Notes: a model not told the origin generated them from the sequence alone. A stretch of DNA of 64,000 bases from Sodiomyces alkalinus F11 (GCF_003711515.1 NW_021167080.1:4955255-5019254), one strand, 5' to 3'. Numbered from the stretch's first letter, positions 35,601-47,954 are shown. Program-made: numbers and translations.

Positions 35601-37069
35601 CCGTGTGTCGCGGCCCAGTTAACCTCTTAGATTGGCTTCGTACCTACCTTCGTACTCCGGACCTCTCCAGGTACCTACCTTACCAGTAGATATGTACCTT
35701 TTGGGACGGAATTTGCTACCGATCATTCCCTGGGGTTCCTCGTTTCTCACCTCTCACCACTCAACACCACCACAAGCACAAGCACAAGCACAAGCACCTC
35801 ACCACTCCAACTCCTCTTACGTTGTACTCACTTCTCCTCACCGCGTTGGGCTCTCCTTTTGCCACGAATTCGAACCCCATCTTACCCATCTCGCACATCT
35901 ATCCGTAGTCGAACCTCCCCTTGCAAGTACCCTACGGAGTACCTTTTCTCTTTCCTGCATTCCCCGCTCTCTTGTCACGCTGTCGTTTCTTTTTCTTTTT
36001 TTTTTTTCTTTTTTTCCTTTTTCTTTTTTTTTAATCACCGTTGTCCCTCTTTGTACCTCCTACTCCTCCATCCCCGGCTGGTTCCTCTTCAGCCTCGTCT
36101 CCCCGCCAGACAACCAGATTACTTACCATACCTACAACCTACAACGGTACCCAGAAGGGACCCTAGTCTCTGCACAACGCTGATCCACGTTTCGAAGCTG
36201 GGTCTTATTTACCGGGCACTGGCCATCTGGACGCACGGTACGGCCACGGCGCACGACACATCTCCCTCCTCCTCCTCTCATCCCAGCTACCAGAACAATT
36301 CGCCCTGCTTCCCTCCCTCCCTCCCTCTCCATCTCCCTCTCCCTCTCTCTCTTTTCTCTTTCCCTCTGAGCGTGCCCCCACTCACCTGGTCCACCCCCTG
36401 GTTACTCTTGACTCTTGCTTTGGTCACAACTGGGGTGTGACCTCGCTTGACTGGCCTCGTCCCTCTCTCGCCTCAACCTGCGCCATCCTTTTGTCGTTTG
36501 CTTAGGCCTACAACGTACCAGAAGAACCAGCGCCCCGGGTACAGACAGAACGCACCTACGCCACGCCACGTTCGCCGTCCATCCGTCATCCGCCATCCGC
36601 CCAAATACTTCCGCACACACCTCCCACCTGACAGGCAATAGCTTTCCGTACTTCGTACCTCTCTCGAGTACTCCTATCGAAACTGTCAGGCTTGAACCAT
36701 TCCCATCCCATCCCTCACTCCCCCTATCCTTGACGCGTCGATTTGCCATCATAGAGGGGGACCGACCACAGCCACCACCTATCACCCACCACCGATCAAC
36801 GAAGAAGTTCCTTGCCCCCAGGCTTCAAGTCCCTGTCCTGGCCGTTAACGGGCTGAATTCACTCTCCCCACGCCCGGCGTGCCTCTTTGCCTCCCTTGCC
36901 TCTTGGGCGTCGTCTCGTCTCCCCACGGCTTGTCCCGTTGCTCGAACGTCCCATGGCCTAACGTCTCTTTCATCTTCTTCCTTTCCTCCTTTCATACATA
37001 CTACCTTACCTACCTTACCATACATATACTACATAGGCCTTCTTGTATCTATGTACATATATACCCAAC
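35601..37069 (+). promoter_or_regulatory. Pyrimidine-rich promoter/leader of the Zn2Cys6 gene
   Basis: The + strand is strongly C/T-rich from about 35740 to the start codon, with T-rich blocks (35990-36035) and CCCTCCCTCC runs (36308-36365). It includes a CACAAG hexamer repeat at 35771-35797. The length suggests a long 5' UTR, possibly with an intron, but no transcription start can be fixed by eye. Confidence 0.4.
35771..35797. repeat. CACAAG tandem repeat
   Basis: About 4.5 perfect copies of CACAAG upstream of the Zn2Cys6 transcription factor gene. Confidence 0.88.
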
Positions 37070-40000
37070 ATGGACCCGGCGCAACCTGAACACAAGCGTC
37101 CCCGCCTAGAGACAAGCAACAACCCGTGGCCTCACCTCCCCCAGCCTACCCCGTCGCAGCAGCTGCAACAGCAGCAGCAGCAGCAACCTCCGCCGCCTGT
37201 ATCCGCTCCTTATCAACAACATCCGCCGTACTCCTCTCGAAGCGCCGAAGCTCCTCTTGCTCACCCTCTACCCCCGCCGCAGCAGCATCATCAACCCGTG
37301 TCGCAACAACCTTACCCTCATGAACGTCGGCACCATGACCAGGGGCCCTTCACTCCTGTCCAACAAGATAACTATCGCCAACCCGCCTCGCCTGCCCGCC
37401 TGCCCAACTACGCTCTACCGCCACGAGACCCTGGCCTGAAGAGGGAGATGTACGAGGACTCAATCTCTCAACCTCGACGTCCACACTCCACTGGTGGTGG
37501 CCCGAACGATGGTCTCCCCCCTCCGCCGCCCCCTCCGCCTCCCCAGCAACAGCCTCCTCCTCCTCCTCCCTCGGTTGTCCCACCCGGCCCCCATCCATCA
37601 CAACCCCCTCCTCATCCAGGGGCCCAGCAGCCGTATCCGGACGACCATCGCCGCCACATGAGCTTCGATGCCGGCCAACAGCTTCCTCCCACACCGGTAT
37701 CCTACAGGCCCAGCTTCCCACCACCTCAGCCCATCTCGCAACCATCTCCCTACGAACAGACGCCCTACCCTCATCATCCATCGCCTGCCGAGCCAATCTA
37801 TAGCCATGTTTCGTACGCGGCGACGCAGAAACGGAAAGCAACACGAGCTTCCCAGGTTCGAACACCCCCTTCCCTCGTGTTGATTAGTGGGCCCAGCTTC
37901 TCCCCGAGTCACATTTTAACTAACGTTATCCCACCCCCCCCGGCAGGCCTGTGACAACTGCCGTCAGTTGAAAGCAAAGTGCGACGAAACGAAGCCATGC
38001 AAGACATGTCGAGAGAAGAACGTGGAGTGCAAATATCGTGATCCGATACCCAAAGCGTACGTCACAAGAACCTAACCCCCCCTCCTTTTACCCTCCCCCA
38101 AAATATTACCGAATTATACGCTCTTCGAGTTGGTCAGCCGCTCAGGGAAGCTGACTTGCTATGGCTTTCAGTGCGGATAAGGCCCAGACCGATATGCTCG
38201 AAGCGCTCGCCGAGGTGAAGAGTATCCTTTACAACGTCGACAAGAAGATAAGCGATGTCAAGAGGGAACTGCCGTTCCTGAGAGGTATCAAGCTCGAGGC
38301 CGATGCGGAAACTGTTTACCCAGCTCTTTCTGCTCCTGTCGAAACACATGTTGGCTTTGAACGCACCCCACAGGTGGCGGCAACGCCTCAACATATCCCG
38401 CAGCCTGACCCGCCGCATGGAACGCCACAGCCGGCCTACACGCCTGTCAACGAGGTGGCCAATCCAATGAGTCTCAACGACGTGGAAGACGCCAACTTGG
38501 AACAAACTGTAATGGAAGATGAGAGGGATGATATCGAAGATAGAGAACCCCCTGGTCCGGCAGTGCGTCCAGGGAAATCGTCCATCCCCGAAGACCATAC
38601 CACCTCGGCCGGTTTTCTCCTGACCTGGCCCCCGATCAGAGCCATGACCCAGCACCTGCTCCTAAGGGAAGGCATCCAGTACCCCGAAGACTTTCCCCAG
38701 TCCATCGAAGAGAGGAGAGGCGTCATCAAGTTGTTCGGAAAGGGCGAGGGCCATGGGCGCTGGACTCCTCAGCTCGACCAGCACGGCGTACTGGACGTCA
38801 GTACGGAGAACTACTCAGACCCTGGGTCTTCTCCTGCCGGGCAAGCCGATTGGGGCCAGATCGGCAGCCTCAGCCCCGGTGCCCAGGTCGACTACAAGAG
38901 CTCGACACTGACACCACAGGGACAGCCCGATTTCAGCGAAGCGACGGTCCTCAAGTATATCAAGAGCTTCGAGGACCACATTCTGAGCATGCACCCCATC
39001 CTCCTGCCGAAACATCTCAAGATTTGGGTGCGCTCGTTTCTGAACCAGACGGCACCCGGGGATCGGCGCACGTTGAAGGTGTCGGGCGCTGGGCCATCGG
39101 CAGCCGTCGCCAAGTTCGCCAACTCGGCGCAAATGCAGCCGGGCGACGCCATCGGCAAGCGGAAGCGGTCCCCGACCAGCGAGCCGGCCGACAAGCCGAG
39201 GTCCTCTCCGGGCCTTGTCCCAGGGAAACCCTACCGGACGGTCGACAACGCGCTCGTTCTCGCTGCCCTCGCTCTGGGCAAGCTCTCTCTTCACAAAGGC
39301 AAAGTCCCGGACGTGGCGCCGTCGGAATATCGCACACATAGCTCCCCGGCCGTCCGCAACGGCTATCCCACCTCGCCCGCGCAGTCGTCACCGCCCTCGC
39401 ACTCTCAGTCGTCCGGACTCCCGTCGCCGCGAGAAAACAGCGCAGGGATGCCTAGCCGACGACCTTCGTGGCAGGGAACGGCGTCGAGGACGGCCGGCCA
39501 GTCCATGCGGCGGAACTACGATATCATACCGGGGTTGGAGTACCTCGCCAACGCCACGGACATTATGGGCAACCAGAACGGAAGCCTCACTTTGCGCCAT
39601 GTTCAGACCAACATCTTCATTGGCTTGTATTACGGTCAGCTCGGTTACCCCATCCAGAGCGAGAAGTACATCGTCGATGCCGGGTACGCCTTGCAAGTCG
39701 TCATGCGGAGGTAAGAACAAACAAGCCCAATTGGGGGCCCTAAGATCTGAATTTCTCCCCCAGGGCATGCTCTGCTTGGTTATTCGTGTTTGCTGACATG
39801 ATGGTGTTGCTGCGCTAGGGACCTGCCTCGGTTCCAGAAGTATAAGAAGGAGATGAAGTCGCCACATCCATCGAAAATCCGCGAGAACCTGGTATTGCTC
39901 GCCTTTTGGACTTGTCTGCAGTTGGAAAGGTACGTTTGGTGTGGTCTCCGTTAATATCTTGGAACATGAACCGCGCCCCCCCCCTGCTCACCGTTATTCC

Positions 40001-41105
40001 ACCCCGTTTTGTAGCGACATCGTCGTGGAGCTCTCTCTACCGCGGTCCGGGATCTTGTCGTATGAAGAATACATGCCCCATCCCAACCTGACGGATTTCA
40101 ACTGGACCTTCCTCGCGCGCGAGAGCTACCTCGCCCTGCTGGTGCTTCGAAGCCACGGCAACCTCATCACCAAGACGTTTTATTCGAATGAGCCCCCCGA
40201 AGGCTCTCGAAAACCAGGAGAGGCGGTATCCTTGGAGACGGCGCAGGCGTTCATGTGGTCCATGAAATGGGTGCCCGAGACGTTCAAGTTCTCGAACACG
40301 GATCCGCCGGCAACGGACATGCTGACGGCGCGCGTGCGAGCCAAGTACTGGGGCTTCCAAGTCATCACGCTACGGCCCTTCATCAAGATGATCCTCGACT
40401 TTACGGAGCGGCAGATGACCGAGGCGAGGACGGGCGCGGCAGGTTTCCCCGGCACGAGGCCCCACAACCCTCGTGAGCCGTACATCGATGCGAGGGTCAA
40501 GTTGTACGAAGACATCGACCCTGCGATCATCGAGTCGGCGAAGGAGGGTATCTTTGCTCTCGTACAAAGCACGGAGGCCTTTCACGGGTTGAAGAACGAG
40601 AGGCTCATCCTGACCAACTTTTTCGGAACAGCCATGGCGTAAGTTGACAGAATATTCATGTCTATGCATATAGCCACTTGGCGTTTCGCAAGTCTTTTTT
40701 TTTTTTGTTTTTTTTCTTTTGGCCCCCATAAACCCGTACTGACTCTGCTTTAGGCAATGGGGCAATCTTCTCGTCCTCGCAGCGTGTTTCCGCGATCCTT
40801 TCCTGGGCCAGTTCGTGAACGAGGGGAAATTGCGAACTTTGTTTGACCGGACCATGTACTGGATCAGCCTCGGTGCGCAACCGTCCAGTTCTCTGGCTAT
40901 TGCCATCCGTATGCTGGAGGGGCTTCGGGATGAACTCTTCTGGAACGACCCCCGCGCCAGCATGAGTTTCTCGAGCTCGAAAAGCGGACATGGCGCAACG
41001 GTCCACCAGTCGCCTGGACAGCCGGCGTCTACGACGTTACCGCATCTGGCTCTGAACGACTCGATTCCCAACCCGCTTGAGCAACCGGCGCCTATATCTA
41101 TGTGA
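37070..41105 (+). CDS. Zn(II)2Cys6 fungal transcription factor
   Basis: Six exons: 37070-37855, 37947-38056, 38172-39710, 39819-39929, 40015-40638, 40754-41105; total 1173 residues, frame kept across every join. The long N-terminus (1-262) is Pro/Gln-rich and disordered. The binuclear cluster is exact: Cys264, 267, 274, 280, 283 and 290 (CX2CX6CX5CX2CX6C), with exon 2 coding just this finger. A linker and a likely dimerising coiled coil follow (MLEALAEVKSILYNVDKKISDVKREL). Further on is the fungal-specific middle homology region, with FIGLYYGQLGYPIQSEKYIV, ENLVLLAFWTCLQLESDIVV and ELSLPRSGI. It then runs through AKYWGFQVITLRPFIKMI to QWGNLLVLAACFRDPFLGQF. Such proteins bind CGG-type half sites and regulate metabolism or development. 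I cannot name the orthologue, and no pathway cluster lies next to it. Confidence 0.88.
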
Positions 41106-42393
41106 GGAGCACGAACGGAGACAATGGGCTGCTTTCTTGGGACGGGTTGAGACCGTGGGCACGCCGACCGGATCAAACGACGATATGACATGAGGTACAC
41201 CCAAGGTTGGGGTGTCGGGCTTTTTCTTTCTTTTCTTTTCTTGGCAGAAATGCCGATGAAACTGCATAATGAAGGCCAGCCAGGGACGCCGTCGGACATC
41301 TCGGCCCCAAGGCGACAGCAAATATTCTCTTTTTTAATTCGACACGGAGCTCCCATATCCTTCGCATCTCATCGATCTCATCTATATTTTCTCCTCGCTG
41401 TTTCGGTTGGTGAAACATGGCAGCTGGTCGTCAGGCACATCGTTTACACGGGGTTATAGAGCAGCCCGGCCACTGGAAGGGTCGGATATAATTTTACGCC
41501 CATCTATTTCTTCCCGGTGTCCGGCCATCGACGGCTTGAATGCCGGGATCCACTAGAGTTGATTTGTATTATCAGTACTCCGTCGTACATACTGCATCTG
41601 CTGGCTCCGGCTCTTTTCGTCTCGTCCATTTATGAAGGTGGTGGACTTCTTTTCCCTTCCTTTTATTTTTTTAATAGAAACTGCTTTGTTTGGGAGGCAA
41701 AGGGGGCGGATGGGTTGGCATTTGTCTATCTCTCGTTTTTATTTTTATTTTTTTATTACTATCGGGGAACATTGGAGGAGATACCACATATCAACATTGA
41801 GACTTGCTTTTTTGCCCTTTTATTTTGTCTCTTGTTGCATCCTTTTCTGCCTGTTTTTCTTTTATTCTTCTTTGTTCTTTCGTTAAATGTCGGGCACTTG
41901 GCCACTGAACGGCCCTGGGGTCGAAATGCAGCGCAGAAGGTCACACTGGACACGGGAGAGGCCTCGATAGAGAAGAACCGAGGGGCAGATCTTCGGGGAG
42001 GAAACAAAGCGCACAATTGTGAATTCTGCGTCGGGGCTTGTAAATAGACGTAGATGCAGACGCAGACGCAGACCCAGCCTCGTATATGAAAAGAATCCTA
42101 TTGCAATCGAGTCTTGAGACATAAACTTGTCTTTCGAAGGTGACTTCCTCGGTGTTGTTACTCTATTCTATGATAGGCGCTGCAGTGCTTGTCCCTACAT
42201 GTGTTGTTGAAGCATCATACCCACTCCTCCTAACACCACGAATACAGACTACCGATGAATCAAATGTATGAAAACGCCCGCTCATGAACCCTGTTTTACG
42301 TCCTGCTGGAACTCGACTCCGAAAACCGACGCTTCAAACCAAGCCCCCCCCCCCCGGGAGAATCATGTGCTCCAACCCTACGCCGATTCTTTT
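41106..42393. other. Intergenic between Zn2Cys6 gene and ATG5
   Basis: Convergent spacer of 1.3 kb holding both 3' UTRs. It contains T-rich tracts (41735-41760, 41850-41880), an 11-base C run near 42347, and GCAGACGCAGACGCAGAC (about 42056-42072). No gene can be supported. Confidence 0.45.
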
Positions 42394-43422
42394 TCACAGA
42401 ACTACCACCGTCAAACAGAGCCAACCGTCAGGATAGGCGGCCTCGCGCATCAAGTCCTCGATGGGAGCCGAAAACGGCGCCGGGACGCCGTGCAACAGGA
42501 CGTTGGCCAGGACGGGGTCGCGGCTGCTAGGGAAGAGGGCGGGGAGCAGGGAGCGCAAGACGGAACCGAGACGGCGCTGCTGCTGCTGCTGCTGCTGCTG
42601 CTGCGATGGTTGGCGATGGCGAGAGGAGGCGACGACGGCCGAGGGGGAAAGCGAGGAAGAAGAAGGAAGAGGAGGAAGAGGAAGAGGAAGAGGAGACGAC
42701 GAGGGAGACGAGGGCGCGGCGGCTTCGCGGGGTGGGATGAGCGCTTGCAGGACTTTGAAAGTGCCCGGTTCGGCGGACAGCGGCGGTGGGGACGAAGAAG
42801 GAGGGTTAGGGTGAGTCTCGGGGGCGGAGCGGTGAGGGCTGGAAGGACCGGGGGCGGAGGGGATGTAGAGACGCAGGGGCACGGCGCGGAGAGGGGTCGG
42901 GGCGTCGAGGAGGAGGGCGTTGACGCGGGCGAAGGCGCGGCGGTCGTTGTCGCGGACGGCGTGCCAGAGGGCGGCGGTGTCGGGTTGGGAGAGCGACATG
43001 ATGCGGCGGGCGGAGCCGTAGCGGGCGAAATCGGCTTCCTTGGCCGCGTTGAGGAAGGTGTCGGCTACGTCCCAGCCCGGGCCGTCGCGGACGGTGAGCC
43101 GCCAGGGCAAGGAAGGGCGGTAGAGGTCGACGAGGAGGCCTAGGGGCAGGTTGCGGAGGAGGACGTCGTCGGAGCCTGCGGTCGAGGGGCCAGTGGAAGA
43201 TTCGTCGTCCCGGTAGTGGAAGCTGGAGAGGTGGACGGCGGGAGAAGAAGAGTGTCGTCCTCTTCCGAAGAAGGCGTTGAGCCGTGGGAGGAGGAGGGGG
43301 AGGTAGCTGAAGCGCGGGAGGGAGGTTACGAAGGGCGTGTTGGGGTGGTCTGGGTGCGTTATGTGGAGGGGCACTTGCTGGGCCCAGAGGGCTTCGGGGA
43401 TGATGGATGTTGAGGTCGTCAT
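42394..43422 (-). CDS. ATG5: Autophagy protein 5
   Basis: Atg5 is conjugated to Atg12 and, with Atg16, acts as the E3-like factor for lipidation of Atg8 on forming autophagosomes. The ATG at 43422 gives 342 residues; the frame is open further upstream, but this Met starts the usual sequence. Family hallmarks: ALWAQQVPLHITHP, TPFVTSLPRFSYLPLLLPRL, LLRNLPLGLLVDLYRPSLPW, DGPGWDVADTFLNAAKEADF. Lys128 in NAAKEADF aligns with the acceptor lysine for Atg12 (human Lys130). The C-terminal half ends with LFPSSRDPVLANVLLHGVP, then LMREAAYPDGWLCLTVVVL. A long disordered insert of about 70 residues, Ser/Pro-rich and ending in nine Gln (CAG/CTG repeat at about 42578-42604), separates TFKVLQALI from RRLGSVLRSLLP. 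It makes the protein longer than usual. Confidence 0.95.
   Translation of the reverse strand: MTTSTSIIPEALWAQQVPLHITHPDHPNTPFVTSLPRFSYLPLLLPRLNAFFGRGRHSSSPAVHLSSFHYRDDESSTGPSTAGSDDVLLRNLPLGLLVDLYRPSLPWRLTVRDGPGWDVADTFLNAAKEADFARYGSARRIMSLSQPDTAALWHAVRDNDRRAFARVNALLLDAPTPLRAVPLRLYIPSAPGPSSPHRSAPETHPNPPSSSPPPLSAEPGTFKVLQALIPPREAAAPSSPSSSPLPLPLPPLPSSSSLSPSAVVASSRHRQPSQQQQQQQQQRRLGSVLRSLLPALFPSSRDPVLANVLLHGVPAPFSAPIEDLMREAAYPDGWLCLTVVVL
42578..42604 (-). repeat. CTG/CAG repeat coding polyglutamine in ATG5
   Basis: Nine consecutive CTG units on the + strand read as Gln codons on the minus strand, inside the disordered insert of Atg5. Confidence 0.85.
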
Positions 43423-44417
43423 GGCCGGTGTTTGACGATATGAGGTTCGTGGTAGAGGCTGGCGGCTAAGGGAAACTGTAACTGTTGGTGAACGCTGCTT
43501 CATGTGAGGCATTCTATTCTATTGGGATGCCTCGAAGACGACGATGCCATTGTGGTGGGTAGCCCGCCCCGTGGCCTGTGATGGTTGTGAAGCCACAAGG
43601 TCAAGGATACCAGCAGACGTCAATGTCCAGGTGCCTTGGAGAGGTACGACTCTTGCCCCGCAATAGGATGTCGAACGTATACGTCGAACAAGTACCTGCT
43701 TCGTAATCATATCAGCCTGCCATCCCACCCCTTTCACCCTTACTTCCGCCAGCCTCAAGGTAATTACGCGCCGTACGAGTACACACATTTCAACCGACAT
43801 CGTAGGTACTCAAATTCATCACCTCTTCTCTCATACCATATACCTTATGTTACATATCCGTACACACTCCATTACTTGCACAAACACAGTTTTCTCCCTC
43901 CCGTATGATAGGTGATAGAAAATGTTCAACAAACAAATCCCAAAGTCCTGCAGGCACCTATCCCCTCCCATATTACTTACCCCTGTCTTCTGCCCAGGAT
44001 TCACACTGCATACTGCCTCCCATCCGATCGATACCTTGGTCCTCGGGAAATCGACTGGTCACTTTGAGCATGTTTTCCATTTTAGCTGGTTGCCTTCCCA
44101 ACGAGAAGAATACCCAAGGTACCTAGGTAGAAAGAGAAAAGGTACCATAAGGTACAGGTATTGTCCTTGTACCTCACCAGGTATCTCGACTGCACTTCTG
44201 GAGTCGCCTGGAAAGCAACCTGCAGCAAAGGGCGGAAATGGAGCTGTGGTAAAAACATAAGACCCAACGGATACTTCGATATCTTGACATTTCAGCATCG
44301 TCATTATAATAAAAGAGAGAAATGCGCAATGCAGCCACAAGTGAAGAAGAGAAAAAAATGATCATGAAGAAAGGAAACAAAAAAGGAAATATAGAATCAT
44401 AAATCGTTAACCTTCCA
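43423..44417. other. ATG5 promoter and 3' region of the RS-rich gene
   Basis: About 1 kb. It includes GGTACCTAGG at 44118-44127, one of the dispersed palindromes, and A/T-richer DNA near 44280-44410 that is probably the 3' UTR of the minus-strand gene. No gene seen. Confidence 0.4.
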
Positions 44418-47400
44418 TCATCTGGTCTTCCGCCGCCGCCGCCTCTTCCTATCATCATCTTCATCCCCATCATCACTATCCACGTTATTAAGTCTTCCGA
44501 TTGGTGTCACTCCTACAATCACATCCCGAATAACGTCCGCCCAGTGTTTCCGTCCCGAAAGCAGCCCTTCCATATCGCTTGCTAGCCTCTGTATCACATC
44601 GTTATCCGTACCTGCCACGCCCCATGTCCCGCGCACGTCCCAGTCCCCTGGATGCCGTGGGCGATACTCGAAGCTGCCTCGGCGTACCCTTGGAGGGTGT
44701 GTCGAGTACCATGTGCCGTCGAGAGGTCGCCCCTGCGAATCAAACCGATCAGGGAGGACCTCCACCCCGTCGTCACTGTCATCGTCCAGGGAACTATCAG
44801 ATGCGTGGCGGCGTCGGACGACCGGTCGGTTGGACGACGGGTCCGAGGTTCGGCGGTGCGTAGGGGCCGTCCGGAGGGTGGCCAGTTGCGCTTCAGTGAG
44901 AGCCGGTGGCTGAAAGCGGGATGTGTCCTCGGCGGCCTCCTCCTCCTCGTGCTCCTGTTGCTGTTGCTGTTGGTGATGGAACTCGAGAGTAGCAGCCGAC
45001 TTGGGCGACAAAGGTCCCCAGCTCACGGACTTTGTGGTAGCGAGAGGCGGGGGTGGCAACCTGAGTCCTCTTGTCGACTCAGATGGTGCGGACTCGGAAC
45101 GATGGTGTAGTTGGCCGTTTAGCCGCCTCCGTGCTAGACCATCTACGACCTTTTGTCAGTGCAAAGTCCAGACCCATAAGAACGCACGAGAAAGATCAAA
45201 ATTTGTTTCTTTTTTTATGTTTAGGAGAAAGGGGGGAGAAAAAAAAATCGAACCAAAAACACTCAGATCGACGCACCATTGCCCGTAGCAACTGGCGGTG
45301 GCGCGTCTCGGACTCTGGCATCTTCTTGTACTGGAGTGGTGCGGGATGTTTCATCACTCACTTGGTCAGGCCCGAGTCTGCCACCGGCCGGGCCCGCCGG
45401 CCCGGGTCCAGCGGGCGGCCCACCAGGGGTAGGCGGCGGGAAGCCCCCGGCACCTCCAGAGGCGGTCGGCGGAGGTCCCGGCGGGGGATACCCACCATAG
45501 TCTTGCGGATGGTATGATGGGTACGGATCATGGCCGGGCATGCTCGCATAGTCAGGGTTGACGTTGTGGTTCAGCGGGGGGTAACCGGGGCCACCCTGTG
45601 ATGGTGGCGGCGGCGGCGGATAGTAGGCTCCCCCGGAAGCATGAGGAGGGGATGGAGGATGGCCATAATCGTCATAGTACGGGTTTTGATTGGCCTCATC
45701 CTCGTAACCTGGGATACGGTACAATCAGCTTTGTTCAATCGCTCAAGGGTCATGATCCGTAGGATCCAAGATGGTTCTCACGTCTTCGGTCCCTGTCCCG
45801 ACGTCGCCGTGATCGATCTCGATCTCTTGCGTAGTCCGTGTCCACGGACGGATCCCTTTGTCTCCCTTTCCCCCGACGCTCCGCATCTTCCTCGGCCTCC
45901 TTCTCCCTCTCCTTCCTTCTCTTGTATTCCTTGATGCCTATAGCCGCCGCCCCGGTGCCTACAGCGGCTGCGGCCATGTTCCTCAACCGGCTGCGGCTGC
46001 GGCCCTTGCCGCCATCGTCGGATGCATCTGACTGGTCGTGAGAACGGCGTCGGCGATGTCGACGCCGTTGTCGTTCGTCGGCCGACTCGTAGTCGTAGTC
46101 AGAGGGGGGATACGGAGGCCGTGACGGAGGGAGCGGGTCTTTCCCGTATTCAACTAATCCTAGCTCGCGATCAGCAGGGGTTGGCTCCCCATGGAGAGAT
46201 CTGGCCTCGGACCTGCTACGGGATCGGCGGCGGCGGGACCTGGAGCGTTCGCGCCGCCGCAGCTCCTTCTCGTATTCTTCGTCGCTGAGCTCCCGTTCCT
46301 CGCCTTCTTCTTTCCTGTCCTTCCGCTTTTGATAGAGCTTGGTGGCCGCCCCTCCGGCGAGGCCGGCGGCTACCACCTCCGCACCCTGACGGATTCTCGA
46401 CTTGGACCGCGATCTTCCTTTGGACTTGCTGCGGAAATGTTGAACCAAGCCCGTAGTTGCGGCCGTGGCCGCTGCGACCCTGGCGATGGACTTGCTTCGG
46501 CTGCGCTTTCTGTCGCGATCGTTGCTCCGCGAACGTGAGGAGGAATACCCACGGTCCGAATACCGGGTACGGCTCCTGCCTCTGCCGGCCTCTTCCTTCT
46601 TGACTTTGTGGTCTTGGTAGTACTTGGCGGCACCGGCAATGGCCAGAGCGGCGGCAGCGACGCCCAGGCCCGTCTTCAATTTAGAGCGAGACGAAGAGCG
46701 GGAGCGAGAGCGGGAGCGAGACCTACGCCTCCCTCGGCCAAAGCGGTCGTCGAGTCTGTCGATACCGCCCTCGCCCCGATGACGGGAGCGGGAGCGGGAG
46801 CGGGATCGAGAGCCCCAGCGTTCCTGATAGGCGCTGCGAGCTCGTCTGATCCCCTCTGAGCCGAGGGCACCGAGAGCAGCGCCGGCGAGTACCTTGCTTC
46901 CTCGGTTGGGAGCGACCTCGCCATGCCTGTCTTTTCTGCTAGCCAGCAGTGCGGCGACGCCGGCGCCGGCGAGGGCACCGCCGGCCAAGTGGCGACGTTG
47001 GTGTTCGGGACTAGGAGTACGGTCCCGAACAATGGTCTTGCGTCGGTACCAATACTCCTCATCGTCACTGGGGTAGTCTCGGTAGTCACGATGACGGCCG
47101 CGACGGTCCCTATAATATTCATCATCACGATGATAGGCCCCTACTTCCTTGGAGTCGCGGCGGTAGTAATAATCGTCGTCCCGGGGGTCTCGGCGGGCCA
47201 GTTCGCGGGCATGATCTCGCTCTCGGACAACCATGACACCAGGATTCTCGCGGTTAACGACGACCGGGGACGGAGTGGGTGGATCCTGAATTATGATCTT
47301 CTGAGGTTCCGGGGCAGGTTGTCGGATGACAATCGGGGGCTGAGGAATGGGGGGCGGACTCAAAGGAGCATAATACTCGGTCTCTTTGCGGTATCGCTCA

Positions 47401-47954
47401 ATCTCGGGACCAGGGCAGTCCTCGCGGCGCTCTTCGTAACGTTTCTCAACTATGACATCGCCATCTTCGCGGTGCTCAACGCGTTTCTCCAGGCGAACAT
47501 CCGGTTCCGTTTCCTGCGGTGGGTCAGGAACGGAAGGGTCTCGTTCCCGCGGTCGGCCTCGGTCCTCGTCGCGGTCGCGGTCGCGGTCACGGGCAGCCTG
47601 CGAGCGGCGATCCCAGTCGCGCGGGGAATAGGGCTCGCGCTCCACTTCCTTCTCATAGTAGTAGCGAGAATCCCGATAGACGTCGCGATCACGATCTCGG
47701 GGGCGGTAAGGATACTCGTGTTCTCCTCCACGATTGTCGTAAGCCGAGCGGGGTCGGTCTAGCTCGCGAGTCTCTCGAGTGTCAAGGAGATCGCGACCAT
47801 GGCGGCCCGAGTAATGGGACGGGCGGTCGTCGTCGTCATCAACAGGTCCGGCGCGGCCGGAATTTACCTTGTAGCGCCGGATAGTGGGAGAGCGGTAGAC
47901 TTCATCATCGACGGGGTCGTCTAGATACACGCGGGAAGACTCCCGGTAGGCCAT
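44418..47954 (-). CDS. DUF3824-like RS-rich protein with Ala/Gly helices
   Basis: Minus-strand exons 45782-47954, 45277-45708 and 44418-45142 (1109 residues); an alternative third-exon acceptor at 45133 gives 1106, and both keep frame. The first third is Arg/Asp/Tyr-rich with many DRDRD and YYR runs. The middle alternates Arg-Ser repeats with short Ala/Gly-rich hydrophobic stretches at about 323-338, 354-366, 429-445, 491-506, 524-539 and 660-676. This is the layout of the ascomycete DUF3824 family. Exon 2 is Pro/Gly/Tyr-rich (GGAYYPPPPPPSQGGPGYPP). The C-terminal exon has a Gln run, KSVSWGPLSPKSAATLEF, and ends in a very basic tail (RKRRRRRKTR). RS repeats suggest a nuclear, possibly splicing-speckle or membrane-linked role, but no function is established from sequence. 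Confidence 0.75.

Noticed and set aside
36680..36705. A GGTTCAAGCC-like tRNA B box on the minus strand.
   Set aside because: The flanks cannot form a T-arm stem and there is no A box at the right distance.
42268..43143. A 291-residue + strand frame antisense to ATG5, Gly/Arg/Glu-rich.
   Set aside because: ATG5 on the minus strand has conserved motifs throughout; this frame is its complement.
46923..47762. A 279-residue + strand frame with several hydrophobic stretches that looks like a membrane protein.
   Set aside because: It is antisense to the Arg/Asp/Tyr-rich part of the DUF3824-like gene; the hydrophobic look arises from the complement of charged codons.
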